NCBI GenBank assembly: GCA_031291645.1
Contig: JARLIQ010000049.1
Span: 1-42,104 of the forward strand
DNA from: Caulobacteraceae bacterium
GTDB lineage: Bacteria; Pseudomonadota; Alphaproteobacteria; Caulobacterales; Caulobacteraceae
Direction: 5' to 3'
Length of the DNA stretch: 42,104 bases
Of the stretch, positions 24,244 to 33,583 are shown piece after piece (the stretch's first letter is position 1; every line of letters starts with the position of its first letter). The notes beneath the pieces were generated by a model that saw only the letters and a program-made list of their open reading frames with translations, ran no database searches and was not told the origin of the DNA. The position numbers and the translations under genes were made by a program.

Positions 24244-24284
24244 CTGATCTGGATCATCGACGAGGGGGCGCCCACGCCTAGATT
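24244..24284 (+). promoter_or_regulatory. FNR/FixK-like box and -10 before the CYTH-CHAD gene
   Basis: CTGATCTGGATCAT (24244-24257) contains a perfect TGATC-TG-GATCA palindrome and matches the FNR/FixK consensus TTGAT-N4-ATCAA at all but the outermost base of each half. A -10-like TAGATT (24279-24284) would place the start of transcription at about 24291 and the box centre near -41, the normal class II activator position. The protein that binds it is unknown. Confidence 0.4.
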
Positions 24285-24309
24285 GCCTCGCCGTGACAGG
24301 AGCCCCGCC

Positions 24310-25851
24310 GTGGAAACCGAACTGAAATTCGAGGTCGATCCCGCGGCCGCCGACCAGCTCATCGAGGAGCTGGCCCTGGCCTCCCAGGGCGAGGAGGTGA
24401 TGCTCAAGTCGGTCTATTACGACACCGCCGGCGCCGACCTGCGCGGCCAGGGCATCGCACTGCGGGTCCGCGACGACGGCCGCCGGCGCATCCAGACGGT
24501 CAAGCAGAACACCGCCCGGGCGTTCGAGCGCGGCGAGTGGGAGCACGAGATCGAAGGCGTGGGGCCGGACCTGGCCGCCGCCGAGGGCTCGCCCCTGGCC
24601 AAGGCCCTGGGGGCGATGACCGGGACCGACCTCAAGCCCGCCTTCGAGGTGACGGTCGAGCGCGCCCGCCGCGACATGGCGGTCGGCGACGGGGTGGTGG
24701 AGGTCGCCCTGGACCGCGGGGCGGTGAGCGCCGACGGCTACGGCTCGCCGATCTGCGAGCTGGAGCTGGAGCTCAAGTCCGGCGGGCCGGGCCTGCTGTT
24801 CGACCTGGCCCGCAGCATCGCCGAGCGCACGCCGCTGGACCTGTCGTTCGTGACCAAGGCCGAGCGCGGCTACGCCCTGATGGACGGGGTCCTGCTGTCG
24901 CCGGTCAAGGCGACGCGGCCGACGCTGGCCGCGAAGGCGAGCGCCGAGGAGGCCTTCCGCGTCATCGCCCACTCGGCCCTGGCCCAGATCACCGCCAACG
25001 CCCGGGTGCTGCGCGTCGCGCGGCGGCCCGAGGCGGTGCACCAGCTGCGCGTCGGGGCGCGGCGGCTGAGGAGCGCCATCGCCCTGTTCGGCGAGATGCT
25101 GGCCGACGCGCGCCGCGAGTCGCTGAAGATCGAGCTGAAGTGGATCAGCGGCGAGCTGGACGAGGCGCGCAACATCGACGTCTTCCTCAGCGAGACCTTC
25201 CGGCCGGGCGCCGCGCGCCGGCGCAACGCCCCCGGCATGGGCGCGCTGGGCGCGAGCCTCCTGACCGCCCAGACCCGCGCCTACGACCGGGTGGAGGCGG
25301 CGCTCCGCTCGCGCCGGTTCGGCCAGCTGACCCTGGAAACGGCGGCCTGGATCGAGACCGGCCTTTGGGCCAGCGACCCCGATCCGGTCCGCGCCGCCCT
25401 GCGCGAGCGGCCGGCGGTGGCGTTCGCCGCGGACATCCTGGCCCAGCGCCACAGGAAGGTGATCCGGCGCGGCCGCAAGCTGGAGCGCCTGGCGCCCGAG
25501 GACCGCCACCACCTGCGCATCCAGGCCAAGAAGCTGCGCTACGCCGGCGACTTCTTCGCCGCCCTCTATGCCGGCAAGGCCGCGCGGCGCCACGCCGCCC
25601 TGACCAAGGCGCTGGCCGCCTTCCAGGACGGGCTGGGCGCGCTGAACGACATCGTCGTGGGCGCCGGCATCGCCGCCCGGCTGGTCGGCGCCGACCCGGC
25701 CGGCGGGACCGGCGTGCGGCGCAAGGGCGACCTCGCCCAGGCCTTCGCCGCCGGCCAGGTCTGGGCCGACCGCGAGGCGGGCGCGGCCCAGACCCTGGAG
25801 GACTCGCTGGCGGCCTACAGGCGCCTGGCCAAGGCCAAGCCCTACTGGTGA
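24310..25851 (+). CDS. CYTH-CHAD domain protein (inorganic triphosphatase-like)
   Basis: 513 residues. The N-terminal CYTH tunnel domain (1-200) starts with the diagnostic ExExK motif ETELKFEV and contains YYDTAGADL, LRVRDDGRRRIQTVK and CELELELKSG, so it probably hydrolyses tripolyphosphate or a related substrate. The C-terminal CHAD domain (about 215-505) has its histidine-containing motifs VHQLRVGARRLRSAIALF and HHLRIQAKKLRYAGDFF, which in studied cases bind polyphosphate. GTG 24310 has GGAG eight bases upstream and puts ETELKFEV at the N-terminus as in homologues; TTG 24283 is less likely. Confidence 0.92.
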   Translation: METELKFEVDPAAADQLIEELALASQGEEVMLKSVYYDTAGADLRGQGIALRVRDDGRRRIQTVKQNTARAFERGEWEHEIEGVGPDLAAAEGSPLAKALGAMTGTDLKPAFEVTVERARRDMAVGDGVVEVALDRGAVSADGYGSPICELELELKSGGPGLLFDLARSIAERTPLDLSFVTKAERGYALMDGVLLSPVKATRPTLAAKASAEEAFRVIAHSALAQITANARVLRVARRPEAVHQLRVGARRLRSAIALFGEMLADARRESLKIELKWISGELDEARNIDVFLSETFRPGAARRRNAPGMGALGASLLTAQTRAYDRVEAALRSRRFGQLTLETAAWIETGLWASDPDPVRAALRERPAVAFAADILAQRHRKVIRRGRKLERLAPEDRHHLRIQAKKLRYAGDFFAALYAGKAARRHAALTKALAAFQDGLGALNDIVVGAGIAARLVGADPAGGTGVRRKGDLAQAFAAGQVWADREAGAAQTLEDSLAAYRRLAKAKPYW

Positions 25852-25883
25852 GCCGCCCGCCCGGAGCCGGCCGTTGCGGCGCC

Positions 25884-25923
25884 GGACATAAAGCGCATCG
25901 GATATAAAGCTTTCCTTATGTCC
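25884..25923. promoter_or_regulatory. Repeated half-sites upstream of ahcY, candidate operator
   Basis: Two direct half-sites, GGACATAAAG (25884-25893) and GGATATAAAG (25900-25909), face an inverted TTATGTCC (25916-25923). The first pairs with the inverted half perfectly over 8 bases; the second forms an imperfect 24-bp palindrome with it. This AT-rich block stands out in very GC-rich DNA and ends just before the -35 of ahcY. ArsR-family SahR-type regulators of methyl-cycle genes are the known precedent; the identity here is inferred. Confidence 0.5.
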
Positions 25924-25926
25924 TTC

Positions 25927-25955
25927 TTGCCGACCCTGCCGGCGGCGGCTATAGA
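25927..25955 (+). promoter_or_regulatory. ahcY promoter
   Basis: TTGCCG (25927-25932) and TATAGA (25950-25955) with a 17-base spacer make a good sigma70-type promoter. Transcription would start near 25962, giving a leader of about 24 bases with AAGGAG before the GTG start; there is no room for a riboswitch after this start. Confidence 0.55.
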
Positions 25956-25985
25956 GCCTGCCTGGGGTTCGGTAAGGAGCAGCTC

Positions 25986-27377
<1,392 letters not shown>

Positions 27378-27489
27378 GTATCCACGGGACGTCCTTGTTT
27401 GATGCTTGCTGGGCGGGCGCCGGCGGGTCTTGATCGACCTTGCCGGTGAGTCGCCGGCCTCAGCCCCGTCCAGCCGCCTCGCCTCCGCC

Positions 27490-28329
27490 ATGCCCTCCGT
27501 CCTCATCCTGTCCAGCCATGTCGCCGCCTCTCGCGTGGGGGGCGGGGCGCAGGCCCTGGCGCTCGCGCGGCTGGGGGTCGAGCCGATCCTGGTCCCGACC
27601 GTGCTGTTCGGGCGCCATCCCGGCTGGGGTCCGCCGGGCGGCGGGCCGGTGGCGGCCGAGACCATGCAGGCCATGGTGGACGCCATCGCCTACCAGGGCC
27701 TGTTCGCCGAGCTGGACGCGGTGATCTGCGGCTATTTCGCCCGGCCCGAGCAGGTGACGATCGCCGCCCGCACCCTGGACTTCGTGCGCGCCGCCAACCC
27801 GCGGGCGCGGCTGGTGGTCGACCCGATCATGGGCGACGCCGGCAAGGGGCTGTATGTGGCGCAGGCCGTGGCCGAGGCCGTCACCGAGGTCCTGGTCCCG
27901 CGCGCCGACCTGGTGACGCCCAACGCCTGGGAGCTGTCGCGGCTGTCGGACCTGCCGGTGTTCGACGCCGCCAGCGCGGTGCGCGCGGCGCGGGCGCTGG
28001 GCAAGCCGGTGCTGGTCTCCTCCGTCGAGGTCGGGCCCAAGGGGGCCAGCGAGCCCGAGATCGGGGTGGTCTACGCCGACGCCCATGAGGCGGCCCTGGC
28101 CGCCCACGCCCGCCAGGCCAAGGTCCCGAACGGAACCGGCGACCTCTTGACCCTGCTGTTCGCCGCCGGCCTCATCGACCTGCTGCCGCCGAAGGAGGCG
28201 CTGGCCTGCGCCGTCGGGGCGGTGGCCGAGGCGGCCGCGGCGGCGGCGGGCGAGAAGGAGCTGTCGGTCCGGGCCCTGCCGACCGAACTGGCCCGCTCGC
28301 CGCGCGTGCGCGTCGAGCCCCTGCCGTGA
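27490..28329 (+). CDS. pdxY: Pyridoxal kinase (PdxY-type)
   Basis: 279-residue ribokinase-fold kinase of the vitamin B6 salvage pathway, making pyridoxal 5'-phosphate. Similar to PdxY from the start: VLILSSHVAASRVGGGAQAL, GVEPILVPTVLFGRHP, AVICGYFARPEQ, VVDPIMGDAGKGLYV, ADLVTPNAWELSRL, and the anion-hole/catalytic-base motif VPNGTGDLLTLL with catalytic aspartate in GTGD. ATG 27490 is the family start; the frame is open upstream but without homology. The TGA overlaps the GTG start of the next gene (GTGA), so the serine hydrolase is translationally coupled. Confidence 0.92.
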   Translation: MPSVLILSSHVAASRVGGGAQALALARLGVEPILVPTVLFGRHPGWGPPGGGPVAAETMQAMVDAIAYQGLFAELDAVICGYFARPEQVTIAARTLDFVRAANPRARLVVDPIMGDAGKGLYVAQAVAEAVTEVLVPRADLVTPNAWELSRLSDLPVFDAASAVRAARALGKPVLVSSVEVGPKGASEPEIGVVYADAHEAALAAHARQAKVPNGTGDLLTLLFAAGLIDLLPPKEALACAVGAVAEAAAAAAGEKELSVRALPTELARSPRVRVEPLP

Positions 28330-29456
28330 CGACGCCCGAGATCGGCGGCGTCTGCCCGCCGCAGCTGGAGCCGGTGCGCGAGGCCTTCGCCGCCAATTTC
28401 GCCGAGGACGCCGAACTGGGCGCGCGCTTCTGCCTGGCGATCGAGGGCGAGGTGGTGGTGGACCTGTGGGCCGGGTGGGCCGACCGGGCCCAGACCCGCC
28501 CGTTCGACGAGACCACCGTCACCCCCGTCTTCTCGACGACCAAGGCCGTGGCCGCCTTCATGGTCGCGCGCCTGGTCGGCCAGAACCGGCTCGCCTACGG
28601 CCAGCGGGTGGCCGAGCTGTGGCCCGCGTTCGGCGCGGCCGGCAAGGACGGGATCACCGTCGAGCAGGCCCTGTCGCACCAGGCCGGCCTGTGCGGCTTC
28701 GCCGAGCCGATGGACCCGGCGCTGTGGTTCGACTGGGACGCCATCTGCGCGCGGCTGGCGGCCATGGCGCCGCTCTGGCCGCCGGGCAGCGCCAGCGGCT
28801 ACCACCCGGTGACCTTCGGCTACCTGGCCGGGGAGATCTTCCGCCGCGCAGACGGGCGCACCCTGGGCCGGGCCCTGGCCGAGGACGTGGCCGGCCCGCT
28901 GGGCCTGGACCTCTGGATCGGCCTGCCGGAAAGCGTCGATCCGCGGCTGGCCGAGATGCGCCGCCCGCCGGCCATGCCGGAGCTGGGACCGATCACCGAG
29001 CCGCGGCGGCTGGCCTTCCTGACCCGCTGGGCCTCGCCGGACGGGCGCGGCTCGGCCGCCTGGCGGCGGGCGGAGATCCCCTCGGCCAACGGCCACGCCA
29101 CGGCCCCGGCCCTGGCCCGGCTGATGGCGGCCCTGGCCTGCGACGGGGTGGTGGACCGCCGGCGCCTGCTGGCCCCCGGCCTGGCGGCCAAGGCGGGGCG
29201 CGAGCGGATCGTCGGGCCCGACCTGGTGCTGCCCTGCGTGATGAGCTGGGGCGCGGGCTTCATGCGCAACCGCGGGCTGGGCCTCTATGGGCCCGGCGCG
29301 GAGACCTTCGGCCACTCCGGCTGGGGCGGCAGCTGCGCCTTCGCCGACCCCGAGCGGCGGCTGTCCGGCGCCTATGTGATGAACCGCCAGTCCGCGGCCC
29401 TGATCGACGACCCGCGCCCGCGCCGCCTGATCGAGGCGGCCTACGCGGCCCTGTAG
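28326..29456 (+). CDS. Serine hydrolase, beta-lactamase/family VIII esterase type
   Basis: 376 residues with a penicillin-binding-protein/class C beta-lactamase fold. The nucleophile motif SxxK is S70-TT-K73 in VFSTTKAVAAFM. The catalytic tyrosine lies in GSASGYHPVTFGYLAGEI, as in family VIII carboxylesterases, and a C-terminal FGHSGWGGSCAF replaces the KTG box. There is no signal peptide, which favours an intracellular esterase over a secreted beta-lactamase. The start GTG overlaps the pdxY stop. Its natural ester substrate is unknown; the coupling to pdxY does not suggest one. Confidence 0.88.
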   Translation: MTTPEIGGVCPPQLEPVREAFAANFAEDAELGARFCLAIEGEVVVDLWAGWADRAQTRPFDETTVTPVFSTTKAVAAFMVARLVGQNRLAYGQRVAELWPAFGAAGKDGITVEQALSHQAGLCGFAEPMDPALWFDWDAICARLAAMAPLWPPGSASGYHPVTFGYLAGEIFRRADGRTLGRALAEDVAGPLGLDLWIGLPESVDPRLAEMRRPPAMPELGPITEPRRLAFLTRWASPDGRGSAAWRRAEIPSANGHATAPALARLMAALACDGVVDRRRLLAPGLAAKAGRERIVGPDLVLPCVMSWGAGFMRNRGLGLYGPGAETFGHSGWGGSCAFADPERRLSGAYVMNRQSAALIDDPRPRRLIEAAYAAL

Positions 29457-29513
29457 CCCGTCACGCCCTGGGCTGAATCATCCGGCCGGCGCGCCAGGCG
29501 AACAGGGCAGGGC

Positions 29514-30545
29514 TCACGCCGGGATCTTGCGCCCGATCAGGCCGCGCTCATGCAGAAGCTGGGCGATCTGCACGGCGTTCAGGGCCGCGCCCTTGCGCAG
29601 GTTGTCGGAGACCACCCACAGGTTCAGCCCGTGCTCGACCGTCGGGTCGTTGCGGATGCGCGAGACGTAGACCGCGAATTCGCCCTGGGATTCCTTGGGG
29701 GTGATGTAGCCGGTCTCGTCGCGCTTATCGACCACCATCACGCCCGGCGCCTCGCGCAGGATATCGCGCGCCTCGTCCTCGTCGAGGGCGCTCTCGAACT
29801 CGATGTTGACCGCCTCGGAGTGGCCCACGAACACCGGCACCCGCACGCAGGTGACGGTGAGCGCGATCGACGGGTCGATCATCTTGTGGGTCTCGTTCCA
29901 CATCTTGGCCTCTTCGTCGGTGTAGCCGTCCTCGTTGAACGAGCCGATGAAGGGGATGACGTTGAAGGCGATCTGCTTGGGGAACTTCTTCGGCGGCGTC
30001 GGGCCGAGCGAATAGACCGCCTTGGTCTGGTCCCACAGCTCGTCCATGCCCTGCTTGCCCGCGCCGGACACCGACTGGTAGGTCGAGACCACCACCCGCT
30101 TGATCCGCGCCGCGTCGTGCAGCGGCTTCAGCGCCACCACCAGCTGGGCGGTCGAGCAGTTGGGGTTGGCGATGATGTTCTTGCGGCTGGCCAGGGCCAC
30201 GTCGTCCGGGTTCACCTCCGGCACGATCAGCGGCACGTCTGGGTCCATCCGCCAGGCCGAGGAGTTGTCGATCACGATCGGGCCGGCGGCGCCGATCCGG
30301 GGCGACCATTCCTTGGAGAAGGCGCCCGAGACCGACATCAGCACCAGGTCGACGTCCGAGAAGTCGAACCGCTCGATGTCCTGGCAATAGAGGGTCTGGT
30401 CGCCGAAATTGACCTCGACCCCGATGGAGTTGCGCGAGGCCAGGGCGAAGATCTCGTCCACGGGGAAGTTCAGTTCCTCGAGGATGACGAGCATCTCACG
30501 GCCCACGTTGCCCGTGGCGCCGACGACGGCCACCCGGTAACCCAT
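29514..30545 (-). CDS. asd: Aspartate-semialdehyde dehydrogenase
   Basis: 343-residue NADP enzyme reducing aspartyl phosphate to the semialdehyde, the branch point to lysine/diaminopimelate, threonine and methionine. N-terminal Rossmann GATGNVGREML, phosphate/substrate segments ASRNSIG and SSAWRMDPDVPLIVPEVN, catalytic C130 in NPNCSTAQ, SVSGAGKQGMDEL, and RVPVFVGHSEAVN with the catalytic histidine. ATG 30545 is preceded by GGAG. Separated from mtgA, on the same strand upstream, by a terminator-like hairpin, so it probably has its own promoter. Confidence 0.97.
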   Translation of the reverse strand: MGYRVAVVGATGNVGREMLVILEELNFPVDEIFALASRNSIGVEVNFGDQTLYCQDIERFDFSDVDLVLMSVSGAFSKEWSPRIGAAGPIVIDNSSAWRMDPDVPLIVPEVNPDDVALASRKNIIANPNCSTAQLVVALKPLHDAARIKRVVVSTYQSVSGAGKQGMDELWDQTKAVYSLGPTPPKKFPKQIAFNVIPFIGSFNEDGYTDEEAKMWNETHKMIDPSIALTVTCVRVPVFVGHSEAVNIEFESALDEDEARDILREAPGVMVVDKRDETGYITPKESQGEFAVYVSRIRNDPTVEHGLNLWVVSDNLRKGAALNAVQIAQLLHERGLIGRKIPA

Positions 30546-30625
30546 GGCGAAATCTCCTATCAGGACAGGCCGCGCGGGATACTCCCGATGGGGCGGAGAG
30601 GCAAGGCGAGGGCTCGCTCAAGAAC

Positions 30626-30648
30626 CCTTCCCCCTCGATGGGGGAGGG
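30626..30648 (-). terminator. Hairpin between mtgA and asd
   Basis: CCTTCCCCC and GGGGGAGGG pair over 9 positions (one G-T) around loop TCGAT. On the minus strand GGTTCTT follows. It lies downstream of mtgA and ahead of asd. Confidence 0.5.
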
Positions 30649-30717
30649 CCCAGTCTTCCTCTCGATCGTGGGTTTGCCTGACGCCTTCGCGGGGACGAGC
30701 GGAGAATGAGAAGGTTT

Positions 30718-31491
30718 TCAGCGCGCCAGGCAGGACGCCAGGCCGCCCTCGCGCACCGCCCCCATCGCCCCGCCGATGTGGCGCGAGCGGCGGGCGACGT
30801 AGGGCCCCGGCGCGGCCGCCTTCCAGGCCAGGGGCTTGGGCAGGACGGCGGCCAGGCGCGCGGCCTGGGCGGGGGTGATCTGCGAGGCGTCCTCGTGGAA
30901 GAAGCGTTCGGCCGCCGCCTCGGCCCCATAGGTCCCGGGGCCGAACTCGACCACGTTGAGGTACATCTCCATGATCCGGCGCTTGCCCCAGATCGCCTCG
31001 ATCAGCACCGTGTACCAGGCCTCGACCGCCTTGCGCACATAGGAGCGGCCGGGCCAGAGGAAGACGTTCTTGGCCGTCTGCTGGCTGATGGTCGAGCCGC
31101 CGCGCAGGCGGCTGGGCCGCCGCTCGTTGGCCGCCATGGCCTTTTCCATGGCGTTGAAGTCGAAGCCGTGGTGTTCGCAGAACCGCTGGTCCTCGGAGGC
31201 GACCACCGCCTGCTGCAGCGCCGGCGAGATGCGAGAGATCGGCCGCCAGCGGTAGTCCATGCCCCGGCCCTCGAACAGGCGCTCGACCATCAGGACGGTG
31301 ATCGGCGGGGGGACGAGCTTGTAGACCAGGACGCTGGCCGGCGGGGCGATCAGGGCGATGAGCACAACGACCACCGCCAGCCGCCGCACGAAGCGCCAGA
31401 AGCCGCCGCCGCCCTTGCGCGCCTTCGCCCGGGCCGGCGGCGATCCGCCGCGGTTCCCGGCCCTGTTCCTGCCCCCTCTGGATGCGGCCAC
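30718..31491 (-). CDS. mtgA: Monofunctional biosynthetic peptidoglycan transglycosylase
   Basis: 257-residue GT51 glycan polymerase without a transpeptidase domain. A basic cytoplasmic start is followed by one membrane anchor ([20 protein letters not shown]). The GT51 motifs follow: [14 protein letters not shown] with the catalytic glutamate, [33 protein letters not shown] and [20 protein letters not shown]. It assembles glycan strands from lipid II on the periplasmic face. Divergent from the nitroreductase gene across an 85-base gap. Confidence 0.96.
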   Translation of the reverse strand: MAASRGGRNRAGNRGGSPPARAKARKGGGGFWRFVRRLAVVVVLIALIAPPASVLVYKLVPPPITVLMVERLFEGRGMDYRWRPISRISPALQQAVVASEDQRFCEHHGFDFNAMEKAMAANERRPSRLRGGSTISQQTAKNVFLWPGRSYVRKAVEAWYTVLIEAIWGKRRIMEMYLNVVEFGPGTYGAEAAAERFFHEDASQITPAQAARLAAVLPKPLAWKAAAPGPYVARRSRHIGGAMGAVREGGLASCLAR

Positions 31492-31576
31492 GCTCGCCTC
31501 TTGCCTTGACGCTGCGGTTGGATGCTAACGGCGGGCTGATCGGCTGTCGCCGCCTCGCCCACCGGAGCCCGTCCTT

Positions 31577-32242
31577 ATGAATGTCACCGAAGCCGTCGGC
31601 AAACGCATCTCGGTCCGCGCGTTCAGGCCCGACCCGGTGTCCGGCGAACAGGTGCGGGAAATCCTGGAAATCGCCCAGCGCGCGCCGTCCGGCGGCAACC
31701 TCCAGCCCTGGCGCGTGCACGCCCTGGCCGGCGCGCCCCTGGCCGAGCTGAAGGCCAAGGCCCTGGCCGCCCTGGCCTCGGGCCTGGAGACGCCGGAGTA
31801 CGACGTCTATCCGCCCAACCTGTGGGACCCGTTCCGCAGCCGCCGCTTCGTCTGCGGCGAGGACCTCTACGCCACCATCGGCATCCCGCGCGAGGACCGG
31901 CCCGCGCGCCTGCGCCAGCTGGCCCGCAACGTCGAGTTCTTCGGCGCGCCGGTGGGGCTGTTCTTCTCCCTCGACCGCAAGCTCGGCCCGCCGCAATGGG
32001 CCGACGTCGGCATGTACATGCAGACGGTGATGCTGCTGGCGGTCGAGCGGGGCCTGGCCACCTGCGCCCAGGAGTTCTGGGCCCGCCTGCCCGGGACGGT
32101 GGGCGAGGTCCTGGGCCTGCCGGACGACCACATGCTGTTCTCCGGCATGGCCCTCGGCTACGCCGACGAGACCGCCGCGATCAACACCCTGGTCACCCGC
32201 CGCGAGCCGTTCGAGGCCTTCGCCGAGATGCGGGGGTTTTAG
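31577..32242 (+). CDS. Nitroreductase-family flavoprotein
   Basis: 221-residue FMN-dependent oxidoreductase. The start RISVRAFRPDPVSGEQVREI and the FMN-binding RAPSGGNLQPWRVHAL are typical; VGMYMQTVMLLAVERGLATCAQ and FSGMALGYAD complete the fold. This subgroup reduces nitro-aromatics, quinones or related electrophiles; the physiological substrate cannot be read. It stands alone and is followed by a bidirectional hairpin facing rsgA. Confidence 0.92.
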   Translation: MNVTEAVGKRISVRAFRPDPVSGEQVREILEIAQRAPSGGNLQPWRVHALAGAPLAELKAKALAALASGLETPEYDVYPPNLWDPFRSRRFVCGEDLYATIGIPREDRPARLRQLARNVEFFGAPVGLFFSLDRKLGPPQWADVGMYMQTVMLLAVERGLATCAQEFWARLPGTVGEVLGLPDDHMLFSGMALGYADETAAINTLVTRREPFEAFAEMRGF

Positions 32243-32316
32243 AGGGAGCATGCCCGCCGCCCTTGCGCGGCCGGCGCGCCCAACTTCGATCCACGGCGCT
32301 GGCGCCCCCACCCCAA

Positions 32317-32339
32317 CCCCTCCCCGCGAGGGGGAGGGG
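32317..32339. terminator. Bidirectional hairpin between nitroreductase gene and rsgA
   Basis: CCCCTCCCC and GGGGAGGGG form a perfect 9-bp stem with loop GCGAG, followed on the plus strand by CTCTTTC. It lies in the 107-base gap between convergent genes. Confidence 0.65.
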
Positions 32340-32349
32340 CTCTTTCAGG

Positions 32350-33402
32350 TCACTCGCCCCGCCACCGCCGCGCGGCGCGGTTGGCCTTGCTGACCTGGAT
32401 CCAGCGGCGGCGGTGGGCTTCGCGGGCCAGGGGGTCGGACTGGCGGGCCTGGAAGGCCAGCTCCTTCTGCAGCTTGCGCCAGCCGGCCCAGCGGCCGGGG
32501 TCCAGCGCGCCGGTCTCCAGCGCCGCGCGCACGGCGCAGCCGGGTTCGCTGCGGTGGCCGCAGTCGCTGTAACGGCAGGACCCGGCGATGGCCTCGACGT
32601 CCTCGAACAGGGCGCCGACCGCCTCCTCCGCGTCCCACAGGCCCAGCTCGCGCATGCCCGGGGTGTCGAGCAGCAGCGCGCCGCCCGGCAGGCGGACCAG
32701 CTCGCGGTGGGTGGTGGTGTGCCGCCCGCGCGCGTCGTCCTGGCGGATCGCCCCGGTGTCCATCCGCCCCTCGCCCATCAGGGCGTTGACCAGGGTCGAC
32801 TTGCCGACGCCGGAGCTTCCAAGGAGGACCGCGGTCTCGCCCGCCGCCAGGTGGGCCAAAAGCGCCGCCAGCCCCTCGCCGGTCAGGGCCGAGACACAGA
32901 CCACCGGCTCGCCGAAGGCCACCGCCTCGGCCGCGGCGCGGGCGGCGTCGAGGTCAGGGCTGAGGTCGGCCTTGGTCAGCACCACCACCGGCCGCGCCCC
33001 GCTCTGCCAGGCCGCGGCCAGGTAGCGCTCCAGCCGGCGCGGGTTGAAGTCGGCGTTGAGCGAGGCGGTGAGCAGGGCGACGTCGACGTTGGCCGCCACC
33101 ACCTGGGCCTCGTGGCTGGTGTTGGCGGCCCGGCGCACGAAGGCGGTCCGCCGCGGCAGCACCGCGTGGATCGACGCGCCGCCGGGGTGTTCGGCGGCCG
33201 CCACCCAGTCGCCGGCGACGGGATAGTCGCCGCCCGCGTGCAGCAGGCGGCCGGTGGGTTCGGCGGCCAGCTCGCCCCGCTCGGTCGCGAGGTGGAACAG
33301 GCCGCGCTGCTGGACGATCACCCGTCCAGGGATGAGGCCGCGCGCCGCATAGGGCGCGAAGGCCTGCTGGAGCGCATCGCTCCAGCCATGGTCTTTGATC
33401 AA
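32350..33402 (-). CDS. rsgA: Ribosome small-subunit maturation GTPase RsgA
   Basis: 350-residue circularly permuted GTPase that checks and releases late 30S subunits. An N-terminal OB-fold (about 20-105) precedes the permuted G domain in the order G4 VVLTKADL, G5 VSALTGEG, G1 GSSGVGKSTLVNAL, G2 TTTHREL and G3 DTPGMRELGL. The C-terminal zinc motif is CRYSDCGHRSEPGC. The reading frame begins with TTG 33402 (LIKDHGWSDALQQAF), with GAAGGA about 10 bases upstream; there is no in-frame ATG in a sensible place. A 14-codon leader ORF and a hairpin precede it. Confidence 0.94.
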   Translation of the reverse strand: MIKDHGWSDALQQAFAPYAARGLIPGRVIVQQRGLFHLATERGELAAEPTGRLLHAGGDYPVAGDWVAAAEHPGGASIHAVLPRRTAFVRRAANTSHEAQVVAANVDVALLTASLNADFNPRRLERYLAAAWQSGARPVVVLTKADLSPDLDAARAAAEAVAFGEPVVCVSALTGEGLAALLAHLAAGETAVLLGSSGVGKSTLVNALMGEGRMDTGAIRQDDARGRHTTTHRELVRLPGGALLLDTPGMRELGLWDAEEAVGALFEDVEAIAGSCRYSDCGHRSEPGCAVRAALETGALDPGRWAGWRKLQKELAFQARQSDPLAREAHRRRWIQVSKANRAARRWRGE

Positions 33403-33422
33403 CGGAGGTCATCCTTCGGATC

Positions 33423-33463
33423 GGCTTGGGATCAGCGCCGACCGGAAGGCATGCAGCCAAGCC
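33423..33463 (-). promoter_or_regulatory. Hairpin between leader ORF and rsgA
   Basis: On the minus strand GGCTTGG (33463-33457) and CCAAGCC (33429-33423) form a perfect 7-bp stem enclosing 27 bases, with a smaller GCC/GGC pairing inside. The stem begins at the last base of the leader ORF's stop codon. A ribosome finishing the leader would unfold it, making it a candidate attenuator or translation switch. Confidence 0.4.
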
Positions 33464-33507
33464 TAGTCGGCGACGCGGCGGAGGGCGTCGTGCGCAATGG
33501 GCTTCAT
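33463..33507 (-). CDS. 14-residue leader ORF upstream of rsgA
   Basis: ATG 33507 opens a short frame encoding MKPIAHDALRRVAD, ended by TAG. It has an almost ideal ribosome-binding site, AAGGAGG, eight bases upstream, much stronger than that of rsgA itself, so translation is likely. The stop is followed by a hairpin and, 60 bases later, the TTG of rsgA in the same frame, with a TGA between. The peptide shows no run of one amino acid that would suggest classic attenuation. A GACCTCC just before rsgA could pair with the leader's GGAGGGTC. It could also be a short independent peptide. Confidence 0.5.
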   Translation of the reverse strand: MKPIAHDALRRVAD

Positions 33508-33583
33508 CTGGCGACCCTCCTTTCCATCCGAAATTCGAGGTGAACGAACGCTAGGCGCGAGGCGGCGAGGTGTCAACGCGCGC

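Noticed and set aside
25870..25985. SAH riboswitch upstream of ahcY
   Set aside because: The palindromic block lies upstream of the predicted -35, so it would not be in the RNA, and I see none of the conserved SAH-riboswitch sequence.
33403..33507. The leader ORF as the true N-terminus of RsgA
   Set aside because: It is in the same frame but is separated from the rsgA start by two stop codons (TAG and TGA), so it cannot be fused without readthrough.
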